Translations under genes and position numbers: made by a program
The notes under the pieces: generated by a model
What the model saw: the letters and a program-made list of their open reading frames with translations, nothing else
Told to the model about the DNA's origin: nothing
The model's database searches: none
Shown: positions 9,278-20,448 of the stretch, piece after piece
How the letters are laid out: each line of letters opens with the position of its first letter
Numbering within the stretch: position 1 is the stretch's first letter
Assembly: GCF_036320485.1 (NCBI RefSeq)
Contig: NZ_CP132911.1
Span: 2,666,001 to 2,730,000 of the forward strand
Length of the DNA: 64,000 bases
Reading direction: 5' to 3'
Source of the DNA: Dyella sp. A6
Lineage (GTDB): Bacteria; Pseudomonadota; Gammaproteobacteria; Xanthomonadales; Rhodanobacteraceae

Positions 9278-10606
9278 ATGCTGACCGAAGTCGCGCTCGT
9301 CCTCATCCTGGCCCTGTGCAACGGTTTCTTCGCGCTGTCGGAAATGGCGCTGGTCGCTGCGCGCAAGAGCCGTCTCAAGCAAATGGCGCGCAGCAGCCGT
9401 CGTGCCCAGATGGCACTGCGGCATGCGGAAGCTCCCGAACGGTTCCTGTCCACGGTCCAGGTAGGTATCACCCTGGTAATGCTGATTACCGGCTCGGTGG
9501 CCGGCGATGCGGTAGGCACCCATATCGCTGCCTCGCTGCGCATCCACAGTCTGGGCTGGCTGACGCCGTATGCCCATGTCATCGGCATCGTGCTGGGCTT
9601 CGTGCTGATCTCGTTCGTACAGATCGTGATCGGCGAACTGCTGCCCAAGCGCCTGGCCCTGACCGCACCCGAGCGCGTGTCCGGCTACGTGGCGATGCCG
9701 ATGCTGGTGCTGTCGCGCACCACGGCGCCCTTCGTCTGGCTGCTCAATGCGTCCAGCAGCCTGCTGATGCGCCTGCTGCGCATCAGCGACAAGGGCCGTG
9801 ACGCGATCACCGAAGAGGAAATCCGCCTACTGGTGGCCGAAAGCACGGAACAGGGCGTGCTGGACAGCGACGAACAGGCCATGGTCAACCGGGTGCTCCG
9901 CCTGGGCGACCGCAGCGTGGACAGCGTGATGACGCCACGCAAGCGCATCGCCTGGCTGGACATCGCCGCGTCACGCAGCGAGAACATCGAAGTGATGCGC
10001 GACACGCCGTATTCGCGCTACCCGGTCTACCGCGGCGACGAGAGCGACATCGTCGGCGTGGTGGAAGTAAAAAGCCTGCTCGGCGGCATGACCCAGGGTG
10101 CTCCCGAACTGTTCCGCACCCTGGCCAAGCCCCTGTACGTACCGGCCACCGCCCGCGCGCTGGACCTGCTGGAAGAGTTCCGCGACGCCGAAACGCCGAT
10201 GGCCCTGGTGGTGGACGAATACGGCGACATCGAAGGACTGGTCACCCTGAACGACCTGCTCGCCGCCGTCGTGGGCGCCAGCCAGCTCGGCCATGGCAGT
10301 GGCGAAGAAAGCGCCCCCATCGTGACCCGCGCGGACGGCAGCTGGCTGGTCGACGGCAGCCTGTCGACCGACGACCTGCGCGAACTGCTGCATGTAGACC
10401 GGCTACCGGGCGAGGAAGAGCACGACTTCCACACTGCAGCGGGCATGATGATGACCGCACTCGGCCATATTCCGCAGGTGGGCGAAACCTACGAATGGCA
10501 GGGTATCCGCTTCGAGGTCATGGACCTGGATGGCGCACGCATCGACAAGCTGCTGGTCGTCCCCGCGCCGGCACACGAGGAAGGCGGCGACGAGGAAAGC
10601 GGCTGA
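9278..10606 (+). CDS. CNNM/CorC-type membrane protein (DUF21, CBS pair, CorC_HlyC)
   Basis: Inner-membrane protein of 442 residues. The N-terminal DUF21 region holds about four membrane segments, beginning LTEVALVLILALCNGFFALSEMALVAARKSRLKQ, a diagnostic opening. A cytosolic CBS pair follows (SVMTPRKRIAWLD ... DEYGDIEGLVTLNDLL), then a C-terminal CorC_HlyC domain (DGSWLVDGSLSTDDLRELL). Members are linked to Mg2+/Co2+ efflux; older annotation as haemolysin is misleading. Stand-alone gene. Substrate not assignable from sequence. Confidence 0.9.
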   Translation: MLTEVALVLILALCNGFFALSEMALVAARKSRLKQMARSSRRAQMALRHAEAPERFLSTVQVGITLVMLITGSVAGDAVGTHIAASLRIHSLGWLTPYAHVIGIVLGFVLISFVQIVIGELLPKRLALTAPERVSGYVAMPMLVLSRTTAPFVWLLNASSSLLMRLLRISDKGRDAITEEEIRLLVAESTEQGVLDSDEQAMVNRVLRLGDRSVDSVMTPRKRIAWLDIAASRSENIEVMRDTPYSRYPVYRGDESDIVGVVEVKSLLGGMTQGAPELFRTLAKPLYVPATARALDLLEEFRDAETPMALVVDEYGDIEGLVTLNDLLAAVVGASQLGHGSGEESAPIVTRADGSWLVDGSLSTDDLRELLHVDRLPGEEEHDFHTAAGMMMTALGHIPQVGETYEWQGIRFEVMDLDGARIDKLLVVPAPAHEEGGDEESG

Positions 10607-10677
10607 GGCGTCGGCTCAGCGTATTCGCAGACTCGACCCGCCTCGCAGCAGCAGACCGGCATCCACGCCGCCAGCGC

Positions 10678-11442
10678 TCACCCCTCGCGCTGGTTCGCCA
10701 GCTGCGCCATCCGCTGCGCATCCGCCAGGATGCCATGCAGTACGCGCAGTTCGCGCTCGTCGGGCTGGGCCCGCTGGAACAGCTTGCGCAAGCGCAACAT
10801 GATCGTCTCGGGGGAACGACCCTTGTGGAAGTCGATATCGTCCAGCGTATCGGCAAGATGCTGGTAGAACCGCTCCATCTGCGCCGCATCGGCCAGTGGC
10901 CGATCATGCTCGGGCGGAGCCTGGAGCGGCGCATCACCGAGCAGCGCCAGGCGCTGCTCGTAGGCCATCACCTGCACCGCCTGCGACAGGTTCAGCGAAC
11001 TGAAATCGTCCACGCTGGGGATGCGCACCATGGCATGGCAACGGGCCAGTTCATCGTTCTCCAGGCCGGTCCGCTCATTGCCGAACACCAGCGCCACCTG
11101 CTCGCCTCGCCGTGCCGCCGCCAACGCCTGCGCGGCACCTTCGCGTGGCGTCAGCTCCGGCAGGTTGATGCCACGACGGCGTGCCGACAACCCCACTACA
11201 AAGGTGCAGCCCGCCAGTCCGTCGACCAGCTCCGCATGCACGCCGGCCGTCGACAGCACGTCGTCCGCGCCAGCCGCCAGCGCATCCGCCTCGCGGTCGG
11301 GGAAACGATGCGGCGAGACCAATTCCATGCGCGTAAAACCCATCGTGCGGATCGCCCTTGCCGCACTGCCGATATTGCCCGGGTGCGAGGTGCGCACCAG
11401 CACGAAGCGGAACAGGGAGACAGGATCGGCAGCAGGAGTCAT
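10678..11442 (-). CDS. trmJ: tRNA (cytidine/uridine-2'-O-)-methyltransferase TrmJ
   Basis: SPOUT-class enzyme that methylates the 2'-O of nucleotide 32 in the tRNA anticodon loop. The N-terminal RFVLVRTSHPGNIGSAARA segment, the GNERTGLENDEL loop and the SLNLSQAVQVMAYE C-terminal knot are the three SPOUT motifs of the TrmJ branch. A tail of about 90 residues extends past the knot, as in other TrmJ proteins. Starts at ATG 11442 or 11448 are equally likely; an in-frame ATG at 11487 would overlap the divergent suhB promoter. Divergent from suhB, an order often seen in gammaproteobacteria. Confidence 0.93.
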   Translation of the reverse strand: MTPAADPVSLFRFVLVRTSHPGNIGSAARAIRTMGFTRMELVSPHRFPDREADALAAGADDVLSTAGVHAELVDGLAGCTFVVGLSARRRGINLPELTPREGAAQALAAARRGEQVALVFGNERTGLENDELARCHAMVRIPSVDDFSSLNLSQAVQVMAYEQRLALLGDAPLQAPPEHDRPLADAAQMERFYQHLADTLDDIDFHKGRSPETIMLRLRKLFQRAQPDERELRVLHGILADAQRMAQLANQREG

Positions 11443-11584
11443 GGGCATGGGTCGGCGCGAAACAGCCTGCAAGCATAGTCGATGCACAACGCCACCGCAG
11501 ACAACCGCCGGGCAATGCCTGCCGGTCGACCCTCGCCTCTGCTAGAATCGCCGGCCGCAACCCGTTCTTTCGAAAGCCGAAGCC

Positions 11585-12388
11585 ATGACCAGACCCGCCG
11601 TCACCATCGCGGTACGCGCCGCGCGCGCCGCAGGCAACGTGATCCTGCGCTACATGAACCGCATCGACGGCCTCAATGTCGTCGAGAAGCAGCGCATGGA
11701 CTTCGCCTCCGAGGTCGACAGGCTGGCCGAGGCCGAAATCGTCAAGGAACTGCGCCGCGCCTACCCCGGCCACGCCATCCTCGCCGAGGAAGGTGGCGCC
11801 ATCGGCAAGAACCCGCTGACCTGGGTCATCGATCCGCTCGACGGCACCCACAACTACCTGCGCGGCATCCCGCACTTCAGCGTGTCGATCGCCCTGCTGG
11901 ATAAGGGCGTGCCGCAGTACGGCGCGGTGTTCGACCCCCTGCGCGACGAGCTTTACACCGCCAGCAAGGGCGATGGCGCCTACCTCAACGATCGCCGCAT
12001 CCGCGTCAGCAAGCGCGACAACCTGGGCGGCGCGATGATCGCCACCGGCTTCCCCTACCGCCAGCGCGCCCACCTCGATGCCCAACTGGCGATGACCCGC
12101 GCGCTGCTCGGCCAGGCCGAGGACATCCGCCGTTCCGGCTCGGCCGCGCTGGACCTGGCCTATACCGCCGCCGGTCGTTACGACGGTTATTTCGAGATCG
12201 GCCTCAAGCCCTGGGACATGGCCGCCGGCGTGCTGCTGGTGCACGAGGCGGGCGGCCGCTACGGCGACTTCGCCGGCCGCGATGGTATTCCCGAGAGCGG
12301 CAACCTGATCGCCGGCAACCTGAACGTGGCCAAGGCCATGACCGACGTCATTGGCGCACACGCCACGCCGACGTTGCTCAGGGCCTGA
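11585..12388 (+). CDS. suhB: Inositol-1-monophosphatase SuhB
   Basis: Mg2+-dependent phosphatase that hydrolyses inositol 1-phosphate and also takes part in rRNA antitermination complexes with NusA. The 267 residues include metal ligands in AEEGG (about 67-71), the family signature [15 protein letters not shown] (about 80-94, Asp83 and Asp86) and the second signature [19 protein letters not shown]. Length matches. A TAGAAT hexamer at 11543-11548 may be its -10 element. Alternative role as a general sugar phosphatase cannot be excluded. Confidence 0.95.
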   Translation: MTRPAVTIAVRAARAAGNVILRYMNRIDGLNVVEKQRMDFASEVDRLAEAEIVKELRRAYPGHAILAEEGGAIGKNPLTWVIDPLDGTHNYLRGIPHFSVSIALLDKGVPQYGAVFDPLRDELYTASKGDGAYLNDRRIRVSKRDNLGGAMIATGFPYRQRAHLDAQLAMTRALLGQAEDIRRSGSAALDLAYTAAGRYDGYFEIGLKPWDMAAGVLLVHEAGGRYGDFAGRDGIPESGNLIAGNLNVAKAMTDVIGAHATPTLLRA

Positions 12389-12469
12389 GCTCACAAGTAG
12401 CGGCAAGGCTCCGCCGGGAAAGCGGCACGCATACGCCACGGTGCACGCGTGCCAGGTCGATATGCGGAC

Positions 12470-13177
12470 TCAACCCGGTGACGCATCCATCTCGCGCAAC
12501 AGCCCCCGCAGGAACGGCACCGTGATGCGTCGTTGCGCCGCCAGCGAGGCCTGGTCGAGCCGGTCCAGCAGATCGAGCAAGGCGCCCAGGTCGCGGGCAT
12601 AGCGGGCAAACAGCCAGTCCAGCACCGTATCGTCCAGCTCGATGCCACGTGCCGCCGCCTGGTGCTTCAGCACATCGCGCCGCTCGGCATCGTCCAGCGG
12701 CTTGAGGGCGAATTGTGTGCATGCACCCAGGCGCGAGCGCAGGTCAGGCAGACCCAGCCCAAGCTGGAGCGGCGTCGCCTCGGCCGCGAACAGCAGCGCC
12801 GTGCCCTCTGCCTTCGCCCGGTTGTAGAGATCGAACAGCGCGTGCTCGGCCTCGCCGTCCCCCGCGATGGCGCCCAGGTCGTCCAGCGCCAGCAGATCGC
12901 TGCCGGCCACGCCGCGCAGGGCCATGGCGCGATCGACCAGCTTGGCCAACGGCAGATACTGCACAGTGCGCCCCAGCTCACCGGCCGCCTGGCAGGCCGC
13001 CATCAGCAGGTGGCTCTTGCCGCTGCCGGCAGGCCCATGCAGGTAGACCCATGGCGCCCCGGTCTCCCGCGCCAAGGCCTGCACGGCACCCAACGCAGCG
13101 GCATTGGTACCCGGGTGGAAATGTTCGAAGCGCTGGCGACGCGGCCAGCGCAGGGCAAGCGGAAGCTGCGGAATCAT
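12470..13177 (-). CDS. hda: DnaA regulatory inactivator Hda
   Basis: AAA+ protein that, with the DNA sliding clamp, stimulates ATP hydrolysis by DnaA and so prevents re-initiation. The N-terminus MIPQLPLALRWPRRQRFE contains the clamp-binding QLPLAL motif. Walker A GPAGSGKS (about 48-55) and a DnaA-like Walker B (LLALDDLGAI) follow. At 235 residues it matches stand-alone Hda and lacks DnaA's DNA-binding domain. The start ATG overlaps the stop of the upstream perM-like gene (ATGA at 13174-13177), so the two are translationally coupled. Confidence 0.95.
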   Translation of the reverse strand: MIPQLPLALRWPRRQRFEHFHPGTNAAALGAVQALARETGAPWVYLHGPAGSGKSHLLMAACQAAGELGRTVQYLPLAKLVDRAMALRGVAGSDLLALDDLGAIAGDGEAEHALFDLYNRAKAEGTALLFAAEATPLQLGLGLPDLRSRLGACTQFALKPLDDAERRDVLKHQAAARGIELDDTVLDWLFARYARDLGALLDLLDRLDQASLAAQRRITVPFLRGLLREMDASPG

Positions 13178-14352
13178 GGTGGCGTGCCGGCGTCCTTGGC
13201 GTCGGTTTTCAACTGTACGGCCGCGGTTTCCACGCTGCCGTCGCGGGTGGTGAGTATCACGTGCAGTTCGACTGGCACAGGGTCGTCGGGCCCGGCACCG
13301 GTATACAGGTCACTGCGGCGGTAGCGCTCGCTGAGGTAGCGCAGCAGCACCAGGATGACCGAGGCCGCAGGCAGCGCCAGCAAGATGCCCAGGAAACCGA
13401 ACAGGTAACCGCCGGCCAGCACCGCGAAAATCACCGCCACCGGGTGCAGGCCGATCTTCTCGCCCACCAGGCGCGGCACCAGCACGTAACCTTCGAGCAG
13501 TTGGCCGACCATGAACACGCCCACCACCAGCAGCACATGCAGCCAGTCGCCGTGCAACACGAGCGCGGCGATGATAGCCGCCCCGAAACCTGTGATGAAA
13601 CCGAGATAGGGCACAAAGCTGAGCAACCCGGCAACCATGCCGATCAACGGACCCACACTGATACCCACCAGGGTCAGCGATACGCCGTAATAGATACCCA
13701 GTGCCAGCATCACCAGCAGCTGACCGCGCACGAAGGCACCCAGCACCGCATCGGACTCGCGCGCCAGATGCGCCACGGTCGGTTCGACCGGACGCGGCAG
13801 CATGCCGTCGATCCAGCTCACCAGCCGGTCCCAGTCGCGCAGCAGGTAGAAGGCCACCACGGGAATCAGTACCAGGTTGGTCAGCCACATCACCGCACCC
13901 ATGCCCGAGCGCGAGAGCTTGCCGAGCACGCTGCCGATGGAACCCAGGTGCTCCTTCACCGCCGCTATCAGGCGATCGCTGTCGAGCGCGTGCGGATCGA
14001 GGTGGAATGTGCGCCGCAACCACGGCAGCGCGGTGTCGTGTCCCCACGCCAAGTAGCGCGGCAAGTTCTGTACCAGGCTCTCGACTTGCCTGACGATCAA
14101 CGGCACCAGCAGCAACAGCGCGCCGGCCGCCACGATCAGCAGCACGATGAACACGATGCTCACCGCCAGCGTGCGTCCGAGCCCCAGCTTTTCGAGGCGA
14201 TCGGCCAGCGGGTCGCCCATGTAGGCAAGCATCGCGGCAATCGCAAACGGCATGATCACCGGCGCCAGCAGCCACATCAGCGCGATGATCACGGCCACGA
14301 TCGCCATCATCTGCCAGCGCCGCGAGGCGTCACGCGAAATGTCTTGGTTCAT
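13174..14352 (-). CDS. AI-2E family transporter (PerM-like membrane protein)
   Basis: Polytopic membrane protein of 392 residues with about eight hydrophobic segments and the family's VFMVGQLLEGYVLVPRLVGEKIGLHPVAVIFAVLAGG block near residues 290-330. Family members include AI-2 exporter TqsA and ion or cell-envelope transporters; substrate is not predictable. The C-terminal 40 residues are a soluble tail. Its stop overlaps the hda start. The perM-hda pairing is a known conserved neighbourhood in Pseudomonas and Xanthomonas relatives. Confidence 0.9.
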   Translation of the reverse strand: MNQDISRDASRRWQMMAIVAVIIALMWLLAPVIMPFAIAAMLAYMGDPLADRLEKLGLGRTLAVSIVFIVLLIVAAGALLLLVPLIVRQVESLVQNLPRYLAWGHDTALPWLRRTFHLDPHALDSDRLIAAVKEHLGSIGSVLGKLSRSGMGAVMWLTNLVLIPVVAFYLLRDWDRLVSWIDGMLPRPVEPTVAHLARESDAVLGAFVRGQLLVMLALGIYYGVSLTLVGISVGPLIGMVAGLLSFVPYLGFITGFGAAIIAALVLHGDWLHVLLVVGVFMVGQLLEGYVLVPRLVGEKIGLHPVAVIFAVLAGGYLFGFLGILLALPAASVILVLLRYLSERYRRSDLYTGAGPDDPVPVELHVILTTRDGSVETAAVQLKTDAKDAGTPP

Positions 14353-14409
14353 GCGCGTCGATCCGTCGATGAGTAGGAGTCCCAGTGTCGCCGATGCTGC
14401 CCCTGGCTG

Positions 14410-14988
14410 TCAGCGCAGGCGGCGAGCCAGCCTCGCGCGGACCGACCAGCGCACCGCGTAATCCAGCCAGCTTGCGCCACACAACACCGCCACCGCCCAG
14501 CCCAACGGCGGCGATGGCAGCGAAAGCCAACCGGCCTGCAGGAAAAGCACATCGAGCAGGTAGAGGATCTGCATCACCGTGCAGACCTTGGAGAGCATGC
14601 TGGGCTGCGGCTGGATCGGGCCGACCAGCAAACGCCACAGCAGCGCACCGGCGGCAATCATCAGGTCGCGACCGCAGACCACCCAGGCCAGCCACAGCGG
14701 CGTGATATCCAGCCAGGCCAGCAGCACGAAACAGGTCACCAGCAGCAGCTTGTCCGCGCTGGCGTCGAGCATGCCGCCTAGCCGGCTGCGCCAGCCGTAA
14801 TGGCGAGCAAGGAAGCCGTCCAGCCCGTCGGATGCGCCGGCAACCGCAATCAGGCAGAGCGCTGGAATCCAGCAACGTTGCAGCAACTGCCATGCAATCG
14901 GTGCAATCAGGACAATGCGCAGCAACGACACGGCATTGGGCAGATGTCGCCACGGCGACTGCGATGCCGGTTGCATCGCCTGCCTCAT
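14410..14988 (-). CDS. CDP-alcohol phosphatidyltransferase family protein
   Basis: Integral-membrane enzyme of 192 residues with the complete CDP-alcohol motif in [20 protein letters not shown]...DASAD (two Asp pairs that bind Mg2+ and CDP-lipid). Like PgsA, it should join a CDP-diacylglycerol to an alcohol. The best substrate guess is glycerol 3-phosphate, but the family has several branches. Start ATG 14988 was chosen because upstream codons overlap the DUF2066 gene. It is encoded after DUF2066 and before perM on the same strand. Confidence 0.85.
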   Translation of the reverse strand: MRQAMQPASQSPWRHLPNAVSLLRIVLIAPIAWQLLQRCWIPALCLIAVAGASDGLDGFLARHYGWRSRLGGMLDASADKLLLVTCFVLLAWLDITPLWLAWVVCGRDLMIAAGALLWRLLVGPIQPQPSMLSKVCTVMQILYLLDVLFLQAGWLSLPSPPLGWAVAVLCGASWLDYAVRWSVRARLARRLR

Positions 14989-14992
14989 GCCA

Positions 14993-15991
14993 TCAGTGCA
15001 GCCAGCGCAGGCTGACGTCCGCGCCCTGGTGCGGCGGCGCCTGCAACAGCTGGCCACCGGCCGCAAGATCGGCGGCCAGTGCCGGCAGCGCCAGGCTGCT
15101 CTTCACGTCCAGCAGGGCACCATCGTCCTGTGCACCCACGGTCACCACCTTGAGCACCGACGGATCGGCACGCAGCGCGGACAGCATGCCGGCATAGTCG
15201 CGTGCCGAGGTCAGTCCGGACACCCAGAAGGTTCCCTCGACCGTCGTGCTGCCGGCGATCACGTTGAGCTGCCGGCCGAGCCGGTCGGCCATGACATTGC
15301 CGGCGTCCGAGAGGATGGCACCAGTGCTGCCGGCCTGGTCCGCCCAGTGCTGTGCCTTGCCGCCGCTCAGCAGGGTCCAGTCCGCGCCCCCCTGGCGCAA
15401 CTGGCCCAGCAGCACCAGACCGGTGTGGTAGGTCCCGGTGATGCTTGCCAGCGCCGACGGGTCGGCGGCGGCCAGCCTGGTCATGTCAGGCAAGGCGGCA
15501 GTGTTGTCCGCGTAGACCACGTTGTAGCCACGCTGCCCGGCTGCCGACGCCAGGGGCGCCAGCGCATCCTGGCCCAGCAGACTGCCACCGACGCCATGGA
15601 CCAGCAGCAACACCGGCGGCTTCACCCCGGCGCTGCTGGCGCCCATCTGGGCGATGGCACGACGGATCGCACCGCTGTCGAACGTCGTCTGCAGCAGCAG
15701 GCCGGCCGAAGCACCGGTAGCGCGCTGATACTGGTATTGCTGCACCATGCCGGGCGCATTCTTCAGCGCATCGCTGTAACCCGGGTTGCTGCGCAGGTCC
15801 TGCCCCCCCGAAACCCGTGCCAGCACCTGTGCCAGCGCGGTGGAAAAGGCCTGGTCGCGCTGTGCTTCGCTGGTGTCCGAAACCGGCACCACCACCGTGT
15901 AGGGCGAGGTGGACTGGGCGAATGCACGCAACGGCGACAACGCGGCGAAGCCAAGCAGCAGGAAAGCAATCAGCGGACGCGACAGGCGCAT
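14993..15991 (-). CDS. DUF2066 domain-containing exported protein
   Basis: Exported protein of 332 residues with a signal peptide ([22 protein letters not shown]). The family occurs next to purM in many gammaproteobacteria, as here, where it is divergent from purM. It is of unknown function. The [22 protein letters not shown] start of the mature part and a region with repeated hydrophobic strands are typical. Downstream on the same strand, four bases apart, is the CDP-alcohol transferase gene. Confidence 0.85.
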   Translation of the reverse strand: MRLSRPLIAFLLLGFAALSPLRAFAQSTSPYTVVVPVSDTSEAQRDQAFSTALAQVLARVSGGQDLRSNPGYSDALKNAPGMVQQYQYQRATGASAGLLLQTTFDSGAIRRAIAQMGASSAGVKPPVLLLVHGVGGSLLGQDALAPLASAAGQRGYNVVYADNTAALPDMTRLAAADPSALASITGTYHTGLVLLGQLRQGGADWTLLSGGKAQHWADQAGSTGAILSDAGNVMADRLGRQLNVIAGSTTVEGTFWVSGLTSARDYAGMLSALRADPSVLKVVTVGAQDDGALLDVKSSLALPALAADLAAGGQLLQAPPHQGADVSLRWLH

Positions 15992-16084
15992 GATGGGGCG
16001 AACCTTGGGGGAAACTCGGGGAAAGTCTGCCCAATCCGGCCCTCAACGTCTATCATTATGCGTTTTCCACGGCCGGTTTCCGCC

Positions 16085-17119
16085 ATGTCCGACGCCCTCA
16101 CCTACCGCGACGCCGGAGTCGATATCGACGCCGGTAATGCCCTGGTCGAACGCATCAAGCCACTCGTCAAGCGCACCTTCCGCCCCGAAGTCATGGGAGG
16201 ACTGGGCGGCTTCGGCGGCCTGTTCGCCCTGGGCAACAAGTACCGCGAGCCGGTACTGGTCTCCGGCACCGACGGCGTGGGCACCAAGCTCAAGCTGGCG
16301 CAGACACTGAACCGCCACGACACCATCGGCATCGACTTGGTCGGCATGTGCGTGAACGACGTGCTGGTGCAGGGTGCCGAGCCGTTGTTCTTCCTCGACT
16401 ATTTCGCCACCGGCAAACTGGACGTAGACACCGCAGCAGCTGTGGTCGGCGGCATCGCCAAGGGCTGCGAACTGGCCGGCTGTGCATTGATCGGCGGTGA
16501 AACAGCCGAAATGCCCGACATGTACCCGCCTGGCGAATACGACCTGGCCGGCTTCACCGTGGGCGCGGTGGAGAAGGATGGCATGCTCACCGGCGCTTTG
16601 ATCGCCGCCGGCGACGTGATCCTGGGCGTGGCTTCGAGCGGCCCGCACTCGAACGGCTATTCACTGATCCGGCGCATCCTCGAACGCGCCGGCAGCCCGC
16701 TGGCCCTCGACCTCGACGGCACCCGGCTGGTGGACGCGCTGATGGCGCCCACCACCATCTACGTGAAGCCGATGCTGGAGCTGCTGGTCAACCAGGGCCC
16801 CGCCATCCACGGCATGGCCCACATCACCGGCGGCGGCCTCAAGGAAAACATCATCCGCGTGGTCCCCGACGACCTGGGCCTGGCGCTGGACGCCTCGGCG
16901 ATCAAGCTGCCGCTGGTGTTCGACTGGCTGATGCGCGAAGGCAACGTGGCGCGTGAGGAAATGTGGCGCACCTTCAACTGCGGCGTCGGTTTCACCGTGA
17001 TCCTGCCCGAGAGCGCCGTTAATGCCGCCAAGGCACTGCTGGCCAAGCACGGCCTGGAAAGCGCCGTGATCGGTGTCGTGGAAGCCGCTACGGACGGCGA
17101 ACGCGTGCGGATCGGTTGA
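16085..17119 (+). CDS. purM: Phosphoribosylformylglycinamidine cyclo-ligase (AIR synthetase)
   Basis: ATP-dependent closure of the imidazole ring, fifth step of purine synthesis. The 344-residue protein starts [18 protein letters not shown], the standard PurM start. [12 protein letters not shown], the [23 protein letters not shown] block and [12 protein letters not shown] are diagnostic. The open frame continues upstream to 14915, but that part lies over the antisense DUF2066 gene and is not coding. A TATCAT hexamer at 16051-16056 may be its -10 element. purN follows 36 bases later, so the two likely form an operon. Confidence 0.98.
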   Translation: MSDALTYRDAGVDIDAGNALVERIKPLVKRTFRPEVMGGLGGFGGLFALGNKYREPVLVSGTDGVGTKLKLAQTLNRHDTIGIDLVGMCVNDVLVQGAEPLFFLDYFATGKLDVDTAAAVVGGIAKGCELAGCALIGGETAEMPDMYPPGEYDLAGFTVGAVEKDGMLTGALIAAGDVILGVASSGPHSNGYSLIRRILERAGSPLALDLDGTRLVDALMAPTTIYVKPMLELLVNQGPAIHGMAHITGGGLKENIIRVVPDDLGLALDASAIKLPLVFDWLMREGNVAREEMWRTFNCGVGFTVILPESAVNAAKALLAKHGLESAVIGVVEAATDGERVRIG

Positions 17120-17155
17120 TCCGCAGCTTTCGCCCAGCCGTCGACACGCCACGCC

Positions 17156-17818
17156 ATGACACAAGCCCTGAAGATCGCCGTGCTCGCCTCCGGCCGCGGC
17201 AGCAACCTTGCCGCGCTGATCGAGGCGCATGCGGCCGGCCAGTTGCCGGTCGAGTTCACCCTGGTCGCCAGCGACAAGGCGGATGCCGGTGCGCTGCAAT
17301 TGGCTGAAACGGCGAGGATTCCGACACTCGCACTGTTGCCGCGCAACTACGCGGACCGCGCCAGCTATGACCGCGAGCTGTTTGCCCGCATTGCCGCCAG
17401 CGGCGCCGAACTGCTGGTGCTGGCCGGTTTCATGCGCATCATCGATGGCACGGTACTGGCACCCTGGGCCGGCCGGATCATCAACATCCACCCATCGCTG
17501 CTGCCGAAATACCGCGGCCTGCATACGCACCGCCGCGCACTGGAGGCCGGCGATGCCGAGCACGGTGCGAGTGTGCATTTCGTCACCGCCGAACTGGATG
17601 GCGGCCCGGTGATCGCACAGGCAAAACTGCCGGTGCTGCCGGACGACGACGAACACACGCTGGCCTCGCGACTGCTGCCGCTGGAGCACCGCCTGCTGCC
17701 AGCGGTGACCGGCTTGATCGCCAGCCATAGGCTCAGCCTGGGTGCAAATGGCATCGAGCTCGACCGGCAGCTGCTGGCGCAGCCATTGCTGCTCGGCGAA
17801 GACACGCTGGCCGCCTGA
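17156..17818 (+). CDS. purN: Phosphoribosylglycinamide formyltransferase (GAR transformylase)
   Basis: Transfers a formyl group from 10-formyltetrahydrofolate to GAR, third step of purine synthesis. The 220 residues contain the N-terminal KIAVLASGRGSNL phosphate loop, the formyl-binding segment LAGFMRIIDGTVLAPWAGRIINIHPSLLPKYRGLHTH (catalytic Asn-His-Asp set) and GASVHFVTAELDGGPVI. Cotranscribed with purM. A 14-bp perfect inverted repeat begins exactly at its stop codon. Confidence 0.97.
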   Translation: MTQALKIAVLASGRGSNLAALIEAHAAGQLPVEFTLVASDKADAGALQLAETARIPTLALLPRNYADRASYDRELFARIAASGAELLVLAGFMRIIDGTVLAPWAGRIINIHPSLLPKYRGLHTHRRALEAGDAEHGASVHFVTAELDGGPVIAQAKLPVLPDDDEHTLASRLLPLEHRLLPAVTGLIASHRLSLGANGIELDRQLLAQPLLLGEDTLAA

Positions 17819-17846
17819 ACGCGGCATGGTCGCCATGCCGCGTTCA
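17816..17846 (+). terminator. Strong stem-loop at the purN stop codon
   Basis: TGAACGCGGCATGG (17816-17829) and CCATGCCGCGTTCA (17833-17846) form a perfect 14-bp stem with a three-base TCG loop. It includes the purN stop codon. No U-tract follows, so it may act as a processing or stabilising structure rather than a classical terminator. The DUF3108 gene starts 26 bases later. Confidence 0.6.
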
Positions 17847-17871
17847 GGCACGGCCGGTAGACTCTGACCGC

Positions 17872-18585
17872 ATGTCGACCTTCCAGCGTCACCTCACCCT
17901 CGCCGCCGGCTTCGCACTGGCTTTTGCCGGCACTGCCGCCCATGCCGCCACCCCGCCGCAGGCGTTCACCGCGACCTATCAGGTACTGAGCGACGGCAAC
18001 CCGATCGGGCAGGCCACGATCAGCCTCAAGCCGGTCGGCAATGGCGACTATGCCTACAGCAACGAGATGAAGGGCACCTCGGGCTTCGCCGCGATGATCG
18101 GTGCCAGCTCCAGCGAAGCCAGCCGCTTCCGCTGGAGCCACGACGCCGCGGAAGCGCTCACCTACGACTACCGCATGGATACCGCCTTCAAGCAGATCCA
18201 CCGGCACATGCAGGTGGACTGGAACAGGCATACCGTGCAGGTCACCGAGAACCGCAGGCATTTCAGATATGCCCCGGCCCCCGGCATGGTCGACCGCAAC
18301 ATCCTGCCGCTGGCCATTGGGCTGGCCCTGCAGGATGGTGGACGTAGTGTGTCGCTCCCGGTCGGCGTGAGGCAGCGCGTGGAGCGGCAGACGTACCAGG
18401 TGAAGGGTAACGCCGCCGTGCAGGTGCCGGCCGGCCACTTCCAGGCCGAACGCGTCGAGCGCAGCGACTCGAGCAATGCCTTCGCCGCGTGGTACGTGCC
18501 GTCGAAATACCCGATGCCGGTGAAACTTGCGCAGAAGGGCGGTGGCGACCTGACCCTGCAGCTGGTGAGCTTTCGCCGCCCCTGA
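17872..18585 (+). CDS. DUF3108 domain-containing exported protein
   Basis: Exported protein of 237 residues. A signal peptide of about 25 residues (HLTLAAGFALAFAGTAAHA) is followed by the DUF3108 beta-sheet pattern (FTATYQVLSDGNPIGQATISLKP ... RFRWSHDAAEALTYDYRMDT). Members often lie beside purN in Xanthomonadales and relatives. A function is not established. The strand order suggests readthrough from purMN past the hairpin at 17816-17846. Confidence 0.85.
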   Translation: MSTFQRHLTLAAGFALAFAGTAAHAATPPQAFTATYQVLSDGNPIGQATISLKPVGNGDYAYSNEMKGTSGFAAMIGASSSEASRFRWSHDAAEALTYDYRMDTAFKQIHRHMQVDWNRHTVQVTENRRHFRYAPAPGMVDRNILPLAIGLALQDGGRSVSLPVGVRQRVERQTYQVKGNAAVQVPAGHFQAERVERSDSSNAFAAWYVPSKYPMPVKLAQKGGGDLTLQLVSFRRP

Positions 18586-18698
18586 TCCGCATTTACGGAC
18601 CGGCAGACCGATCATCCACGGCAGCTTCGCTGCACAGGAACAGCCCGACGCGTGACCATCCGCGCAACCCGGGCGTCGCAGATAGAGGACCGGATGGT

Positions 18699-18717
18699 GC
18701 CGGCGCAAGGCGCCGGC
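18699..18717. terminator. GC-rich hairpin between convergent genes
   Basis: GCCGGCGC and GCGCCGGC (18699-18706 and 18710-18717) form an 8-bp stem with an AAG loop, between the DUF3108 gene and the convergent murA gene. No T-run follows on either strand. Confidence 0.35.
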
Positions 18718-18723
18718 TGACAC

Positions 18724-20031
<1,308 letters not shown>

Positions 20032-20271
20032 TCAACGGCGCGCGGCGGCTTCCCCGGGAGTCAGCGTCTTGAGTGCCAGTGCATGGATCGCCCCACCCAT
20101 CAGCTCGCCCAGCGTGGCATAGACCAGCCGGTGCCGCGCCAACGGCAATTTGCCGGCGAACTGCTCGGCCACCACTTCCGCCTCGAAATGCACGCCGTCA
20201 TCGCCCTGCACGCTAGCGCGCGCGCCGGGCAGGCCGTTTTCGATCATTGCCTGGATGGTGGCTGCGTCCAT
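20032..20271 (-). CDS. ibaG: BolA-family protein IbaG
   Basis: Small protein of 79 residues that works with monothiol glutaredoxins in iron-sulfur or iron homeostasis. RHRLVYATLGELMGG includes the conserved His of the cluster-binding site, and the fold order is that of BolA. IbaG (formerly YrbA) is usually encoded directly upstream of murA, as here. The sequence begins MDAATIQAMIENGLPGA. Confidence 0.92.
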   Translation of the reverse strand: MDAATIQAMIENGLPGARASVQGDDGVHFEAEVVAEQFAGKLPLARHRLVYATLGELMGGAIHALALKTLTPGEAAARR

Positions 20272-20448
20272 GGTGGTGTATCCGTTACGGGTGATCCTGA
20301 ACGCCGGCCCCAGGATTGGCGACCATCGGCGTCGGGCATCACGATAGAATGCGAATATGCCATGTTAATGGAAATCAGCGGCCGCAGAAACGACAGGTTT
20401 CCCGGTTCTGCCCCCTGCCCCGCACCGCCCGTCAATCTCCGAGAACGC

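Noticed and set aside
14915..17119. Long open frame of 734 codons across purM and its upstream region
   Set aside because: The first 390 codons are antisense to DUF2066 and CDP-alcohol transferase genes and have no protein-like sequence; purM starts at 16085.
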